Assembly: GCA_008360975.2 (NCBI GenBank)
Contig: VLJF02000046.1
Coordinates: forward strand, 2,728,001-2,792,000
From: Lichenostomus cassidix
Taxonomy: Eukaryota; Chordata; Aves; Passeriformes; Meliphagidae
Direction of reading: 5' to 3'
Length of the DNA stretch: 64,000 nucleotides
Shown here: one piece after another, positions 54,943-64,000 of the stretch
Layout of the letters: the number at the start of each line of letters is the position of its first letter
Numbering within the stretch: position 1 is the stretch's first letter
The notes under the pieces: model-generated
The model's input: only the letters and a program-made list of their open reading frames with translations
What the model was told of the DNA's origin: nothing
The model's database searches: none
Translations under genes and position numbers: made by a program

Positions 54943-55345
54943 AGCTCCACAAGGCCCCACAGGGTCACAATGGTCACCTTCATTCCATGGGGCTCTGCAG
55001 TGCCACAGCTGTCTCTTGGTTCCATGAGGTTCCACAGTGTCACAATGAACCCTTGGGTCAATGGGGCCCTGAAGTGTCACAATGGTCTGCTTGGCTCCAC
55101 AAGGCCCCATGGTACCACCATGGTCCCTTGGTTCCAAAGAGCCCTGCAGTGTCACAGAGGCCTCTTGGTTCCATGAGGGCTCACAATTCCACAATGGTCT
55201 CCTTGGTTACATGATGTCCTGCAGTGTCACAATGATCTCCTTGGTTCCATGTGTTCCCACAGTGTCACAATGAACCCTTGATTCCCTGAGGTTCCACAGT
55301 GCCACAATGGTCTCTTTGGTTCCATGACACCCCACAGTGTCACCC
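54943..55345 (+). repeat. 38-bp satellite array (plus)
   Basis: About ten to eleven units, collinear with 1319-1689, starting directly at the end of the LTR. Confidence 0.88.
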
Positions 55346-55375
55346 TAGGACATGACACCAGGAGGGATTTGTTCC

Positions 55376-55570
55376 TCACTCCCTGCAGCTCCCTGGCCCA
55401 GCTGCACCAACACCTTCTCCCAAGCCAGCGCTCCTGGGCACAGCCAGGGCTGTGCCACACTGCAGCTCCCTGCAAACCACAGCAGCAGCTTTGAGTCCCA
55501 AACCCGAGTCACAGACAGTTTGCCACTCTTTGTGTCTATATCTGACCAAGAAATGTCCCACTGTGGGCTG
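55376..55570 (-). pseudogene. SRCR-domain fragment, copy in block A2
   Basis: The duplicate of the fragment at 1690-1915 keeps EWQTVCDSGLGLKAAAVVC and RELQCGTALAVPRSAGLGEG. It is still open over the half-domain, but no complete domain or gene context is present. The sequence 55571-57220 after it is the non-coding body of block A2, collinear with 1916-3545. Confidence 0.55.
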
Positions 55571-57222
55571 CCCTTTTCCTGCAGTCACTGCAATCCTGGG
55601 ACCATACACGGAGCTCTGAGCGAGAGAAATGGCCAGCGCTGCACCTCTGCTCTGACTCGGGGATGGTGTCAAATGCTCTGTGGGGAGGCTGGAATGATGG
55701 AAAAAGGACAATTGGCAGTGCAGAGGGAAACCCATCTGGGCTGCTGGACTGGGGCAAAACATCACTGCCAGGGGACAGAAGTTGGCTGTGAAAGTCCCTC
55801 CTGTGGATGCTCACGTAGCCAAGAGTTGGGCACTGAAGAGCATCACAGCAATGGACAGGGGGATGGGGCTGCCAGGATTAAAGTGTCTCAGGTGGGTCTG
55901 GAGTAGCCACACAAGGCTGAGCTATTTCTGGCTCGATGGGCCCAGGACAGCTCAGGTCATCAGGGAAGAGATGCAACCTCCAGATGTGCTCGTGACTCAG
56001 GGGTGGATTTACCCATGGACAGCATCTCCAGGTTATCCATGAGTGTGAAACGTGTGCTGAGATCAAGCAGGGCCAGGCGGGTAAAGCCCCTGTGGTGTGG
56101 GGGATGATGGTGGGAATATCAATCTGGGGAGACACATGGTGTTTTTAGTGGGAGTAGTAAATTGGAGAACACCATTCCCAAACCGCAACAGCCCTGTCAG
56201 AGCCAGCCCTGTCCCTGCACTGCCCCAGCTCTGCTGCCCCACAGCTGCTGCAGCAGGAAGGGCAGAGCCATGGGGGAGGGAAATGCACAGGGACTCCTCC
56301 TGGGAGGCACCTCGGGAGGTTTCCAGGCCAAGCCAAAGCCCAGTCAGGGCAGAAAGGGACACAAGGATGGGCTGTTTGTGTGATCTGCCATGGCAGGATG
56401 AGATGCAGAGCTGCAGAGACACCCAGACAGTGTGGATCCCTGCAGGAGCTAATCTCACACAGCAGCTCCCAGGCCTCTGCTGCTGGCTGGTGGCTCTGGT
56501 TGGATGTTCCCTGGTGGTTACACCCAGCCCCACACACCCCAGTGCTGTGTGCACACACACCAGTCTCACCAGGGCCTGGGCCCCAAAGGACACAAGACCT
56601 GATGGGTTGTGGTTCCCACTGCAGTATGTGGCACTTGGAGTTCCCTCTGTATCCAGAGCAGAGAGAGCTCCCTTGTCCCAGAAAGTTTTTGGCATGGAGG
56701 GATTCAGAAAACAGGACAGGCTGTGGGAATCAGTTGCAGGGCATGGCCAGGGATGGGCACTGAGCATCACCTGTTTACACATGATCAGCTCTTTCATCTG
56801 CTTTTTCTGTTTTTTCTCATGTTTATTCTTTCACAACCCAGCATGGTGCGACCCTCTCTCTTCCTGTGGTTCTTTCCTAAACACCCCATGGAGAATCTCA
56901 CTCATTCCCCAAATTCCCATTCTGGATGCCCATCATGAGTCTCAGACCTCAAGGCAGAAACCCCCATGCTAATCTGGGAGGTCACCCTGGGAGTCTCTGC
57001 CATTGTCCCACTTGGTGAGTCTTTCTCACAGAGACATTGGATCTTGCTTTCAGTTTCTTTACCGTTTGGGTTTTTAATGGTTCCTCCATAACCTGGCAAT
57101 TCATGTCCTAGGAATGGAAATTCTTTCCTTTTTATGGAAGTCTTGGCAATTAGGCCAGATGAAAATGCTAACACGATGTGTAGATATTTGCAGCCTTATG
57201 GAAACGGATTTGGGGATATAAG

Positions 57223-57715
57223 AATCACAGAACTGTACAATGGTTTGGGTTAGAAGAAACCTCCAGTCCAACTCCCTTTCCATTAACCAGGATTAACTTC
57301 ACTCATTCAGGCTGCACAAAGCTCCTGACCTTGCACACTTCCAGGGATGAGGTTTCCTCCCAATGAGCAACCTGTGCCATGTCGCTGTTGAGCCGCTAGC
57401 AGAGAAAAGAACCCAGTTCTCAGTGGCAAGAAGGAAAAGCCCTTTATTGTTTTGATTTCATCATATATATAGAGTTTTCAAAGGTCACCCAGATTGTTCA
57501 GTCAGAAACCTCCCCCTAGGCCTGATTGGCCAGGCCTGCACCGTCCAAATCTTGGGACACTGTTTTTAATAACATCCAAACTTTATTTATAAAACACAAA
57601 AGGAATTCTCATGGGAAAGACCTGTGCTAGCCACAGCGCCAGAGTCCTGTCACCCTCATCATAAACTTTTTATTTCTTCTTTATCCAATTCGTATCTGCC
57701 CTTGTTCAGTATAAA
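57223..57715 (-). mobile_element. CR1 LINE fragment (minus), split by a solo LTR
   Basis: CR1 parts 57223-57379 and 57642-57715 join to the same sequence as 3549-3770. Confidence 0.85.
57380..57635 (-). mobile_element. Solo LTR of 256 bp inside CR1 (minus)
   Basis: The minus strand starts TGTGGCTAGCACAGG and ends GGCTCAACAGCGACA, with AATAAAGG shortly before the end. Flanks are GTGCCA and GCGCCA, a 6-base target duplication with one mismatch. The paralogous CR1 at about 3712 reads CCTGTGCCAGAGTCCTG without the insert. Confidence 0.9.
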
Positions 57716-59750
57716 TACACAGTGCCTTGTTCTGCCAATACAACCCCTGGCAAAAAGTGCCTTTCCATCTTAGCTGGACTAAGAGCACAACATTTTCAGG
57801 GCCAAACCATGCAGAGGTCAGAGAAATGTCCCAGGAAGGGGTTTGGAGGCCTCAAGTAAAGGACTAATATCTAAAGAATGAGTCCTAGGGCTCAGTGGTT
57901 GGGAGACTGAGGACAAGAAAAGCCTGAGTTGGCTTGAAGGGTGGAGTCAGAGATGGTGGAGCTTTTCTACATAGTGGGAAATAGCCGGAGAAAGAAATAA
58001 TGGCACCAAGGGCAGCTGGAGAGGCATGAGACTGGACATGAGGAAATTTCCCTCCCAGGGCAGTGCTGTGGTGCAACACATCCCCCAGAAGGAGTCTGGG
58101 TCAGCCCAAGGCTTTGTGTGCCAAGGCAGAGGCAGGCAGGACGCAGAGCTGTCAGCAAAGGAAGGGCCAGCGAGGTGGGGCAGCCGGGGGATGACGACAG
58201 CCTGCAGGGACAGAGGCGCAGGGCATGGACAGCGTAGGACAGCCTGGGCTGGAGAGGGCAGAGGGATGTGCAGGAGCTGCAAGGCCCTGACAGAGCCAAC
58301 TTGTGCAGCACTTTGGCCATGGCTGCTGTCCCTGGCCCTGAGGCCATGAGGAGGACACAAGTGACCCTTGCAGCCCTGGGGCCTCATTGCCTCCTTGTCC
58401 CTGCCCAGCAGCCTGGCAGGGGCTGCCCCATGGTCCTGCCCTTGGCATTGCACATCCCCACATGCCAGTGCCCCGGGAAGAGCCCTGAGCACTGAGGGAG
58501 GGACAGGATCTGACTTGCCAGGGGCTGGGGCTCAGGCCTTGGCCCTTTGCATTCCTGAAGCACATCCAGGTTTGCTCAGCATCAGAGACACCTTTGCCTT
58601 GTTTGTCCCCAGCTGTCATCACTGCCTCCAGTATTCTCCTCTGACTGGAACCTGGGGACACTTTCTCAGTAGTGTCTCTCAGTGAGACCCATTAAAACTT
58701 CAAGAAACTTTGAATTCTTGAGAAGTTTTTTGAAGACACACTCAGGGACTGAGTCTGATGTAAACAACCCCTAACACCCAAGAGGCTCATTAAAGTCCTT
58801 GTGCTGTTGCTGTGCTGCTGAGCTGGGCTGGGCTCCTGGCACAGAGGGAACTCCTGGCAACCAAGAAAAGCTTAAAAAGACATTTCTTCTGAGGAGCAGT
58901 TTCTTTGCCAGCCCAGCAGGGCTGAGGGTGCTGCCTGCAGGTACCTGAGAGCAGTGGAGCAGACAGAGGCTTAAAGCAAATGGAAGGACAATTCTGAGCT
59001 TATTCATGGAGAAATCCTCACAACTTCTGACACAGTAAGTCTTTGGCTGCAGGGATCTTCTAGAGCTGACCCATGACAGCACTGATATGACTGTAAGGAT
59101 GGCTCTGCTGGTGTTTCTGGTTTGGGGGAGGATGTGCTGCAGAGCGGGTCTGCCCTGGGCACCGTCAGAGGGACAGGGCAGGACAGCTCCTGCTGCCAGG
59201 GATGGCTGCAGGCTGGGAAGGTGGGGGTGCAGCCAGGGGTGCCCAGGGCTGTCCTGCAGAGCAGCTCCTGCAGCCCTGAGGGCTCTTTGCCAGGGCAGGG
59301 GATCTGCCAGCTGCCCTGAGCAGCAGAGCTCTTGTGTCCCCTCGCAGCCAGCACAGCCAAGCCTCACCTCGAGGTACAGCAGAATCTCTCATTCTGCCTT
59401 CTGCAATCCCTATCCCTTTGCTCTGGCAGTGCTGGTTCTAACAAGCTCCTGTGCCTCAGGAGCAGATGCCATGTCCAAGTTTAAACACCAGGACTGGTCC
59501 CTGCCCTCACTGTCCCCTGCACTGCCTGGGGGAGCACGGCTGACTCCGAGCTGCCCTGCAGGTCAAGGTCCAGCTCCTCACACAACATTGGCCAGCAGCA
59601 GCCAGGGCTCCAATGACCAAGGTGAAGGAAGGGCTCAAGACATATACAAGGGGGATGTGTTTAGTGGCTGGGAAGGGTCTATGAGAAAGGGCTTTGACTT
59701 TTCTATGAGAAATCTTCCCTAAATTTTCACTGTCATTCCTCCTTCAACAG
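57716..59750 (+). other. 5' flank of OR A2 (duplicated)
   Basis: Collinear with 3771-6421 but lacks the 610 bases at 5436-6046. It ends in the splice acceptor TCCTCCTTCAACAG (AG 59749-59750). Confidence 0.6.
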
Positions 59751-59773
59751 CTTCCAATGTCGAGAGACTCAAA

Positions 59774-60706
59774 ATGTCCAACAGCAGCTCCATCAGCCAC
59801 TTCCTCCTCCTGCCATTCGCAGACACACGGCAGCTGCAGCTCCTGCACTTCTGCCTCTTCCTGGGCATCTCCCTGGCTGCCCTCCTGGCCAACAGCCTCA
59901 TCATCAGCGCCGTAGCCTGGAACCACCGCCTGCACACCCCCATGTTCTTCTTCCTGCTCAACCTGGCCCTCACTGACCTGGGCTTAATCTGCACCACTGT
60001 CCCCAAAGCCATGCACAATTCCCTCTGGGACACCAGGGACATCTCCTACTCAGGATGTGCTGCACAGGTCTTTATGGTTTCCTTCTTTTTAGGAGCAGAG
60101 TATTTCCTCCTCACCATCATGAGCTATGACCGCTATGTGTCCATCTGCAAACCCCTGCACTATGGGACCCTCCTGGGCAGCAGAGCTTGTGCCCACATGG
60201 CAGCAGCTGCCTGGGCCTGTGGCTTTCTCACTGCTCTGCTGCACACAGCCAATACATTTTCCCTGCCCCTGTGCCACGGCAATGTCCTGGGCCAATTCTT
60301 CTGTGAAATCCCACACATCCTCAAGCTCTCCTGCTCACATTCCTATCTCAGGAAACTTGGTCTCCTTGCTGTTAGTGCCTGTTTGTCATTTGGTTGTTTT
60401 GTGTTCATAGTTTTCTCCTATGTGCAGATCTTCAGGGCTGTGCTGAGGATCCCCTCTGAGCAGGGACGGCACAAAGCCTTTTCCACATGCCTCCCTCACC
60501 TGGTTGTGGTCTCCATGTTTATCTGCATTGCCATTTTTGCCAACCTGAAGCCTCCCTCCATCTCCTCCCCGTCCCTGGATCAGGCAGTATCAATTCTGTA
60601 CTCAGTGGTGTCTCCAGGCCTGAACCCCCTGATTTACAGCCTGAGGAACCAGGAGCTCAAGGCAGCACTGTGGAGACTGATGACTGGACAATTTCAGAAA
60701 CATTAA
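59774..60706 (+). CDS. Olfactory receptor, OR14-like (copy A2), 310 aa, intact
   Basis: This single-exon olfactory GPCR has ATG at 59774, 23 bases after the conserved acceptor. Landmarks are as in the other copies: NSS at 3, LHTPMFFFL, Cys95, MSYDRYVSICKPLHY, CEIPHILKLSCS, FSTCLPHL, NPLIYSLRN, and the tail QELKAALWRLMTGQFQKH. Compared with A1 the first 98 residues differ at four places, residues 99-111 (TM3) at six of thirteen, residues 112-189 at four, and residues 190-206 (TM5) at eight. The tail and the 3' flank match A3, not A1. The reading frame is complete and it is expected to be functional. Confidence 0.95.
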   Translation: MSNSSSISHFLLLPFADTRQLQLLHFCLFLGISLAALLANSLIISAVAWNHRLHTPMFFFLLNLALTDLGLICTTVPKAMHNSLWDTRDISYSGCAAQVFMVSFFLGAEYFLLTIMSYDRYVSICKPLHYGTLLGSRACAHMAAAAWACGFLTALLHTANTFSLPLCHGNVLGQFFCEIPHILKLSCSHSYLRKLGLLAVSACLSFGCFVFIVFSYVQIFRAVLRIPSEQGRHKAFSTCLPHLVVVSMFICIAIFANLKPPSISSPSLDQAVSILYSVVSPGLNPLIYSLRNQELKAALWRLMTGQFQKH

Positions 60707-60815
60707 ACTGGTTGCCAATTTCTGTAAATCTCTTGTTATATGAGTCATCTTTGATAATTCTTGTTGGTTCGGTTGTGGGTTTTTATTCCTTTGATTTAGT
60801 TTTTTAACATCCACA

Positions 60816-60821
60816 AATAAA
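60816..60821 (+). terminator. Candidate poly(A) signal of OR A2
   Basis: AATAAAGGTCGTTG lies 110 bases after the stop codon, matching the A3 signal. Confidence 0.55.
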
Positions 60822-60839
60822 GGTCGTTGCGCCATTTCT

Positions 60840-61510
60840 CATTTTGTTTCTTTCCATGTTTGTTGTGGCCCACAGTCTGTGTCAATGAGGAGCTGTGCTC
60901 AAGGTGGCTTTAAGTAAACTAAAGGGTCTCCCAGCCAAGTTTTCACCAGAGATCCCCTTTTGTTCCCTTCTCTGGAGCTGCAGCAGCAATGTCTGTGTGC
61001 AGAGCTGGGGCAGATCAGGGGTGGCACAGCAGCTGTGCCTAGGAGCAGCAGCACTTGGTGTTGCCAGTGCTGCTCCCGTGCCACTGCCCCGCTGCCCTGC
61101 TGCCCCTCGTGTTGCTGTAGGGCCTGAGTGCTCTCGGGGTCGCTGCCAGTGCTGGGGGTGGCAGTGCCGGGGCTGCAGCAGGGACAGTCCATGGGCACTG
61201 CTGGGGCACAGCTGACGCCTCAGGGCAGGGCCTGGGGGCTCGAGGCTCCTTGCCCAGGGTCTCTCCAGAACACGCCCAGGCCAATGCTGAGCAGAGAAAA
61301 CCCCCGTGAGCAGCTGCAGGGTGGCCGTGGGCAGGCTGGGGGCAAACAGCATGGCTGGGGCTCTGCAAGGTGCCTGGGGGAGCCGGGAAGGAGCAGCAGA
61401 GCAGGGGCTGATCCATCCCCACTGCGCTGGACAGCCCAGGGCAGCGTCCCAGAGCGTCCTCATGGAGCTGCCAACAACATCCCCCCTTGGCAGCCCTGGC
61501 CTCTCCCCCA
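60840..61510. other. 3' flank of OR A2, no gene seen
   Basis: Inverted duplicate of 32456-33600 without the solo LTR. Confidence 0.6.
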
Positions 61511-61511
61511 G

Positions 61512-61702
61512 CTCCCAGGTGTTGTTTGGGGGGGTGGTGGGTGTTTGTTGGGGGGTGGGTTGGTGTGTGGGTGTTGGTGTGGGGGGGGGGTGGGGTGGGT
61601 GGGTTTGTTGTGTTGGTGTGGTTTGTTTGGTGTGGTTTTGTTTGGTGTTGTTGTGTGGGTGTGGGGTGGTTTTTGTTTTGTTTTTTTTTTTTTTTTTTTG
61701 TT
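61512..61702 (+). repeat. G/T-only tract ending in poly(T)
   Basis: About 190 bases are made almost only of G and T (GGGGGGTGGTGGGTGTTTGTTGG...), ending with a run of some 22 T. It stands exactly where the paralogous locus has the 400 bases 32050-32455. Frames through it are meaningless. Confidence 0.9.
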
Positions 61703-62084
61703 GGTTGTCCCTGTTTGCCCTTTCCTCTCTGGCCCCACTCCCCATTTCAGTTCCTGACTTGGCACCATGGGAACATCCCTTGGTGAGCAGGATCATCCTA
61801 CAAGTGCTTCATGAATTGTCTGCAGGGTCCTGCAGTGCCTCGTGCTGTTCCCTTGCCAGAGGCAGCACAGGCCAGGGGGGCACCTCTGGACTGCTGTGTG
61901 TGGCTGTGAGGCTCCCTGTTGTGGGGCAGTGAGGAGGAGCTGGAGAGGCTCTGCAGGACTGACAGGATGGGCTTTGGGGCCTGTGGGGAGAAGCTGAGGG
62001 CCATGGGCTGCTGGACCTTCTGAAGAGGAGGCCCAGGGCTCATCCTGCAGCTGCTCCAAGGGTGCTTTCGGTGAATCACAGAAT

Positions 62085-62690
62085 CAATGAGATTGGAATA
62101 GACATTTGAGATCATCAAGTCCAACCTGTGACCTAACAGCACCTTGTCTGCCCTGAGCCTCCTCTTCTCCAGGATAAACAACCCCAGCTCCAAACTCAGC
62201 CACTCCTCACAGCACTTATGTTCCAGACCCTTCCCCAGCCTTGTCACCCTTCTCTGGACATGCTCCAGCCCCTCAATGTCCTTCCTAAACTGGGGGCCCA
62301 GAACTGGACACAGCACTCGAGCTGAGGCCTCACCAGTGCCGAGTACAGGGGAAGAATCACTGCCCTGCTCCTGCTGGCCACACCATTCCTGATCCAGGCC
62401 AGGTGCCATTGGCCTCCTTGGCCACCTGGGCACACTGCTGGCTCATGTCCAGCCTGCTGTCCATCAGTGCCCCCAGGTCCCTTTCTGCCTGGCCACTGTC
62501 CAGCCACTCTGTCCCCAGCCTGTGGCACTGCAGGGGTTGTTGTGGCCAAAGTGCAGGACCTGGCACTTGGTCTGGTTAAACCTGACATTGTTGGATTTGG
62601 CCCCTGGATGCAGCCTGTCCAGGTCCCTCTGCAGAGCCCTCCTGCTCTCCAGCAGATCCACACTCACACCCAGCTTGGTGTCACCACAAT
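62085..62690 (-). mobile_element. CR1 LINE 3' end (minus)
   Basis: Inverted copy of 31095-31697, starting with AATCACAGAATCAATGAGATTGGAATAGACATTTGAGATC. Same truncation point, so the copies come from segmental duplication and not from separate insertions. The stretch 61703-62084 before it matches 31698-32050 and shows no gene. Confidence 0.95.
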
Positions 62691-62694
62691 TCCT

Positions 62695-63400
62695 TTACAC
62701 ACTAGAGTTTCACCATGGGCCCCATGATTCTATGAGTCTCTACAGCAGCACAATGTCCCTTGGTTCCTCAAAGCCCTGCAGTGTCACAATGCCCCCTTGA
62801 TTCCCTGAGGTCTCACAGGGCAGCAATGATCTCCTTGGTTCCCCTATGTCAAAATGGCTTCTTGGTCCCATGGGGCACTGCAGTGTCAAAATTGTTTCAT
62901 TCATTCCACTAATTCCCACAGTTTAACAATGGCCCCTTGGTTATACAGTGTCCCACAGTGTCACAGTGCTCTCCGTACCTCCACAAGGCTCCATTTAGTA
63001 ACACTGGCCCTTGATTCCATGGGGCCCTGCAGTGTCACAAAGGCCACACTGTGTCAAAACAGTCTTCCTTATTCTTTTTAGCTCCACAATGTCACAGTGG
63101 CCCCTTTGTTCCATAAGGCCCTGCAGTGATAGAAGGATTCCCTTAGTTCCACAAGGCCCTGCTATGTCACAGTTGCCTTTATGTTAAAGGAGGCCCTGCA
63201 GTGTCACAATGGCCCCTTAGTTCAACAAGGCCCCACAGCATCACAGTGGCTTCCATGGTTCCACGAGTACCCAAAATGTCACAATGGCCCCTTGGCTCTA
63301 TGATGCCATGCATTACACAGTGTCAGTATGGTCCTCTTAGTTCCACTAGGCCCTGCAGTGTCACAATGGCCTCTTGCTTCCCTGGGGCCCTGCAGTGTCA
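62695..63400 (+). repeat. 38-bp satellite array (plus)
   Basis: About eighteen units, mirror of 30250-31090. Confidence 0.9.
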
Positions 63401-63404
63401 CAAA

Positions 63405-63702
63405 TATCACAGAATCACCAAATCAACCAGGTTGGAAAAGACCTCTAAGATCATCAAGTCCAACTTCTGACCCAGCAGCACCTAGTCATTCAGACCATGC
63501 CACTGAGTGCCACATCCAGTCCTAAACACCTCCAGGGATGGTGACTCCACCATCCTCCTGAGAAGCCCCTTCCAATGCCCAGTCACCCAATCTGTGAAGA
63601 ATTTTTTCCTGGTGTCTAGCCTAAACCTCCCCTGGAGCAGCTAAAGTCTGTGTCCTCTCATCCTCTCACTCTTGCCCAGGAGAAGAGACAAATCCCCACC
63701 TG
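63405..63702 (-). mobile_element. CR1 LINE 3' end (minus)
   Basis: Plus strand reads ATCACAGAATCACCAAATCAACCAGGTTGGAAAAGACC and goes on through GCCACTGAGTGCCACATCCAGTCC to CTTGCCCAGGAGAAGAGAC. Confidence 0.95.
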
Positions 63703-64000
63703 GCTGGAACCGTGGTGAAACCAACTCGGGTATGAGTGTGGATCTGCTGAAGGGTAGAAGAGCTCTGCAGAGGGACCTGGACAGGCTGCATCCAGCGGCC
63801 AAATCCAACAATGTCAGGTTTAACCAGACCAAGTGCCAGGTCCTGCACTTTGGCCACAACAACCCCTGCAGTGCCACAGGCTGGGGACAGAGTGGCTGGA
63901 CAGTGGCCAGGCAGAAAGGGACCTGGGGGCACTGATGGACAGCAGGCTGGACATGAGCCAGCAGTGTGCCCAGGTGGCCAAGGAGGCCAATGGCAGCTGG
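63703..64000 (+). mobile_element. CR1 LINE fragment (plus), runs off the window
   Basis: From AACCGTGGTGAAACC and GTGGATCTGCTGAAGGG onward it matches 31115-31375 and points away from the CR1 before it (back-to-back pair). It continues beyond the end of the window. Confidence 0.9.

Noticed and set aside
60882..61796. 304-codon minus-strand frame
   Set aside because: It depends on the G/T tract (threonine/proline/histidine-rich stretch). The paralogous sequence has no such frame.

Overview
The window is a piece of bird (very probably passerine) nuclear genome. The evidence is CR1 LINE 3' ends with the ATTCTGTG-type 8-bp terminal motif, three near-identical intronless olfactory receptors of the bird-expanded OR14 (gamma-c) type, a CCDC81-like gene, PIM-like, PAK-like and JAK-like kinase debris, and several kinds of endogenous retroviral LTR. 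It looks like a repeat-rich, duplicated, subtelomeric or microchromosome-type region. One run of exactly 500 N (44353-44852) marks an assembly gap.

Layout. 1-14.3 kb: an LTR/minisatellite unit at 1-946 returns in inverted orientation at 13.4-14.3 kb. Between the two lie an SRCR-domain remnant, a long non-coding flank, OR copy A1 (6445-7374, +) and a decayed JAK-like exon cluster (8.9-9.8 kb). 14.3-17.9 kb: two tandem arrays, the second almost free of G on the + strand. 18.2-20 kb: retroviral debris, two tandem CTCF-like motifs and an (AAGGG)n tract. 20.4-24.7 kb (-): an intact-looking eight-exon CCDC81-like gene whose long introns are minisatellites. 25.4-28.4 kb: a head-to-head pair of 1.1-1.2 kb LTRs, repeated at 44.9-48.07 kb. 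30.2-39.4 kb: an inverted block with a 38-bp satellite, a CR1, a solo LTR, OR copy A3 (33746-34678, -) and a 2.2 kb satellite array. 40.5-43.5 kb: PAK-like and PIM-like kinase fragments and a CR1. 48.07-53.54 kb: a complete two-LTR minus-strand retroelement with primer-binding site and polypurine tract but no recognisable coding capacity. 53.5-54.9 kb: a plus-strand retroviral remnant in which the gag start is joined to the env end. 54.6-63.4 kb: a second copy of the A block with OR copy A2 (59774-60706, +), then CR1 sequence to the end.

The genes present are three chemoreceptors and one CCDC81-like gene, with no operon-like cooperation. The duplicated units share their 5' flanks, including a 3' splice site 22-24 bases before each OR start codon, so each receptor probably keeps its own promoter and 5' exon. 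Coordinates of repeats and element ends were read by eye and are approximate unless a terminal motif is given.
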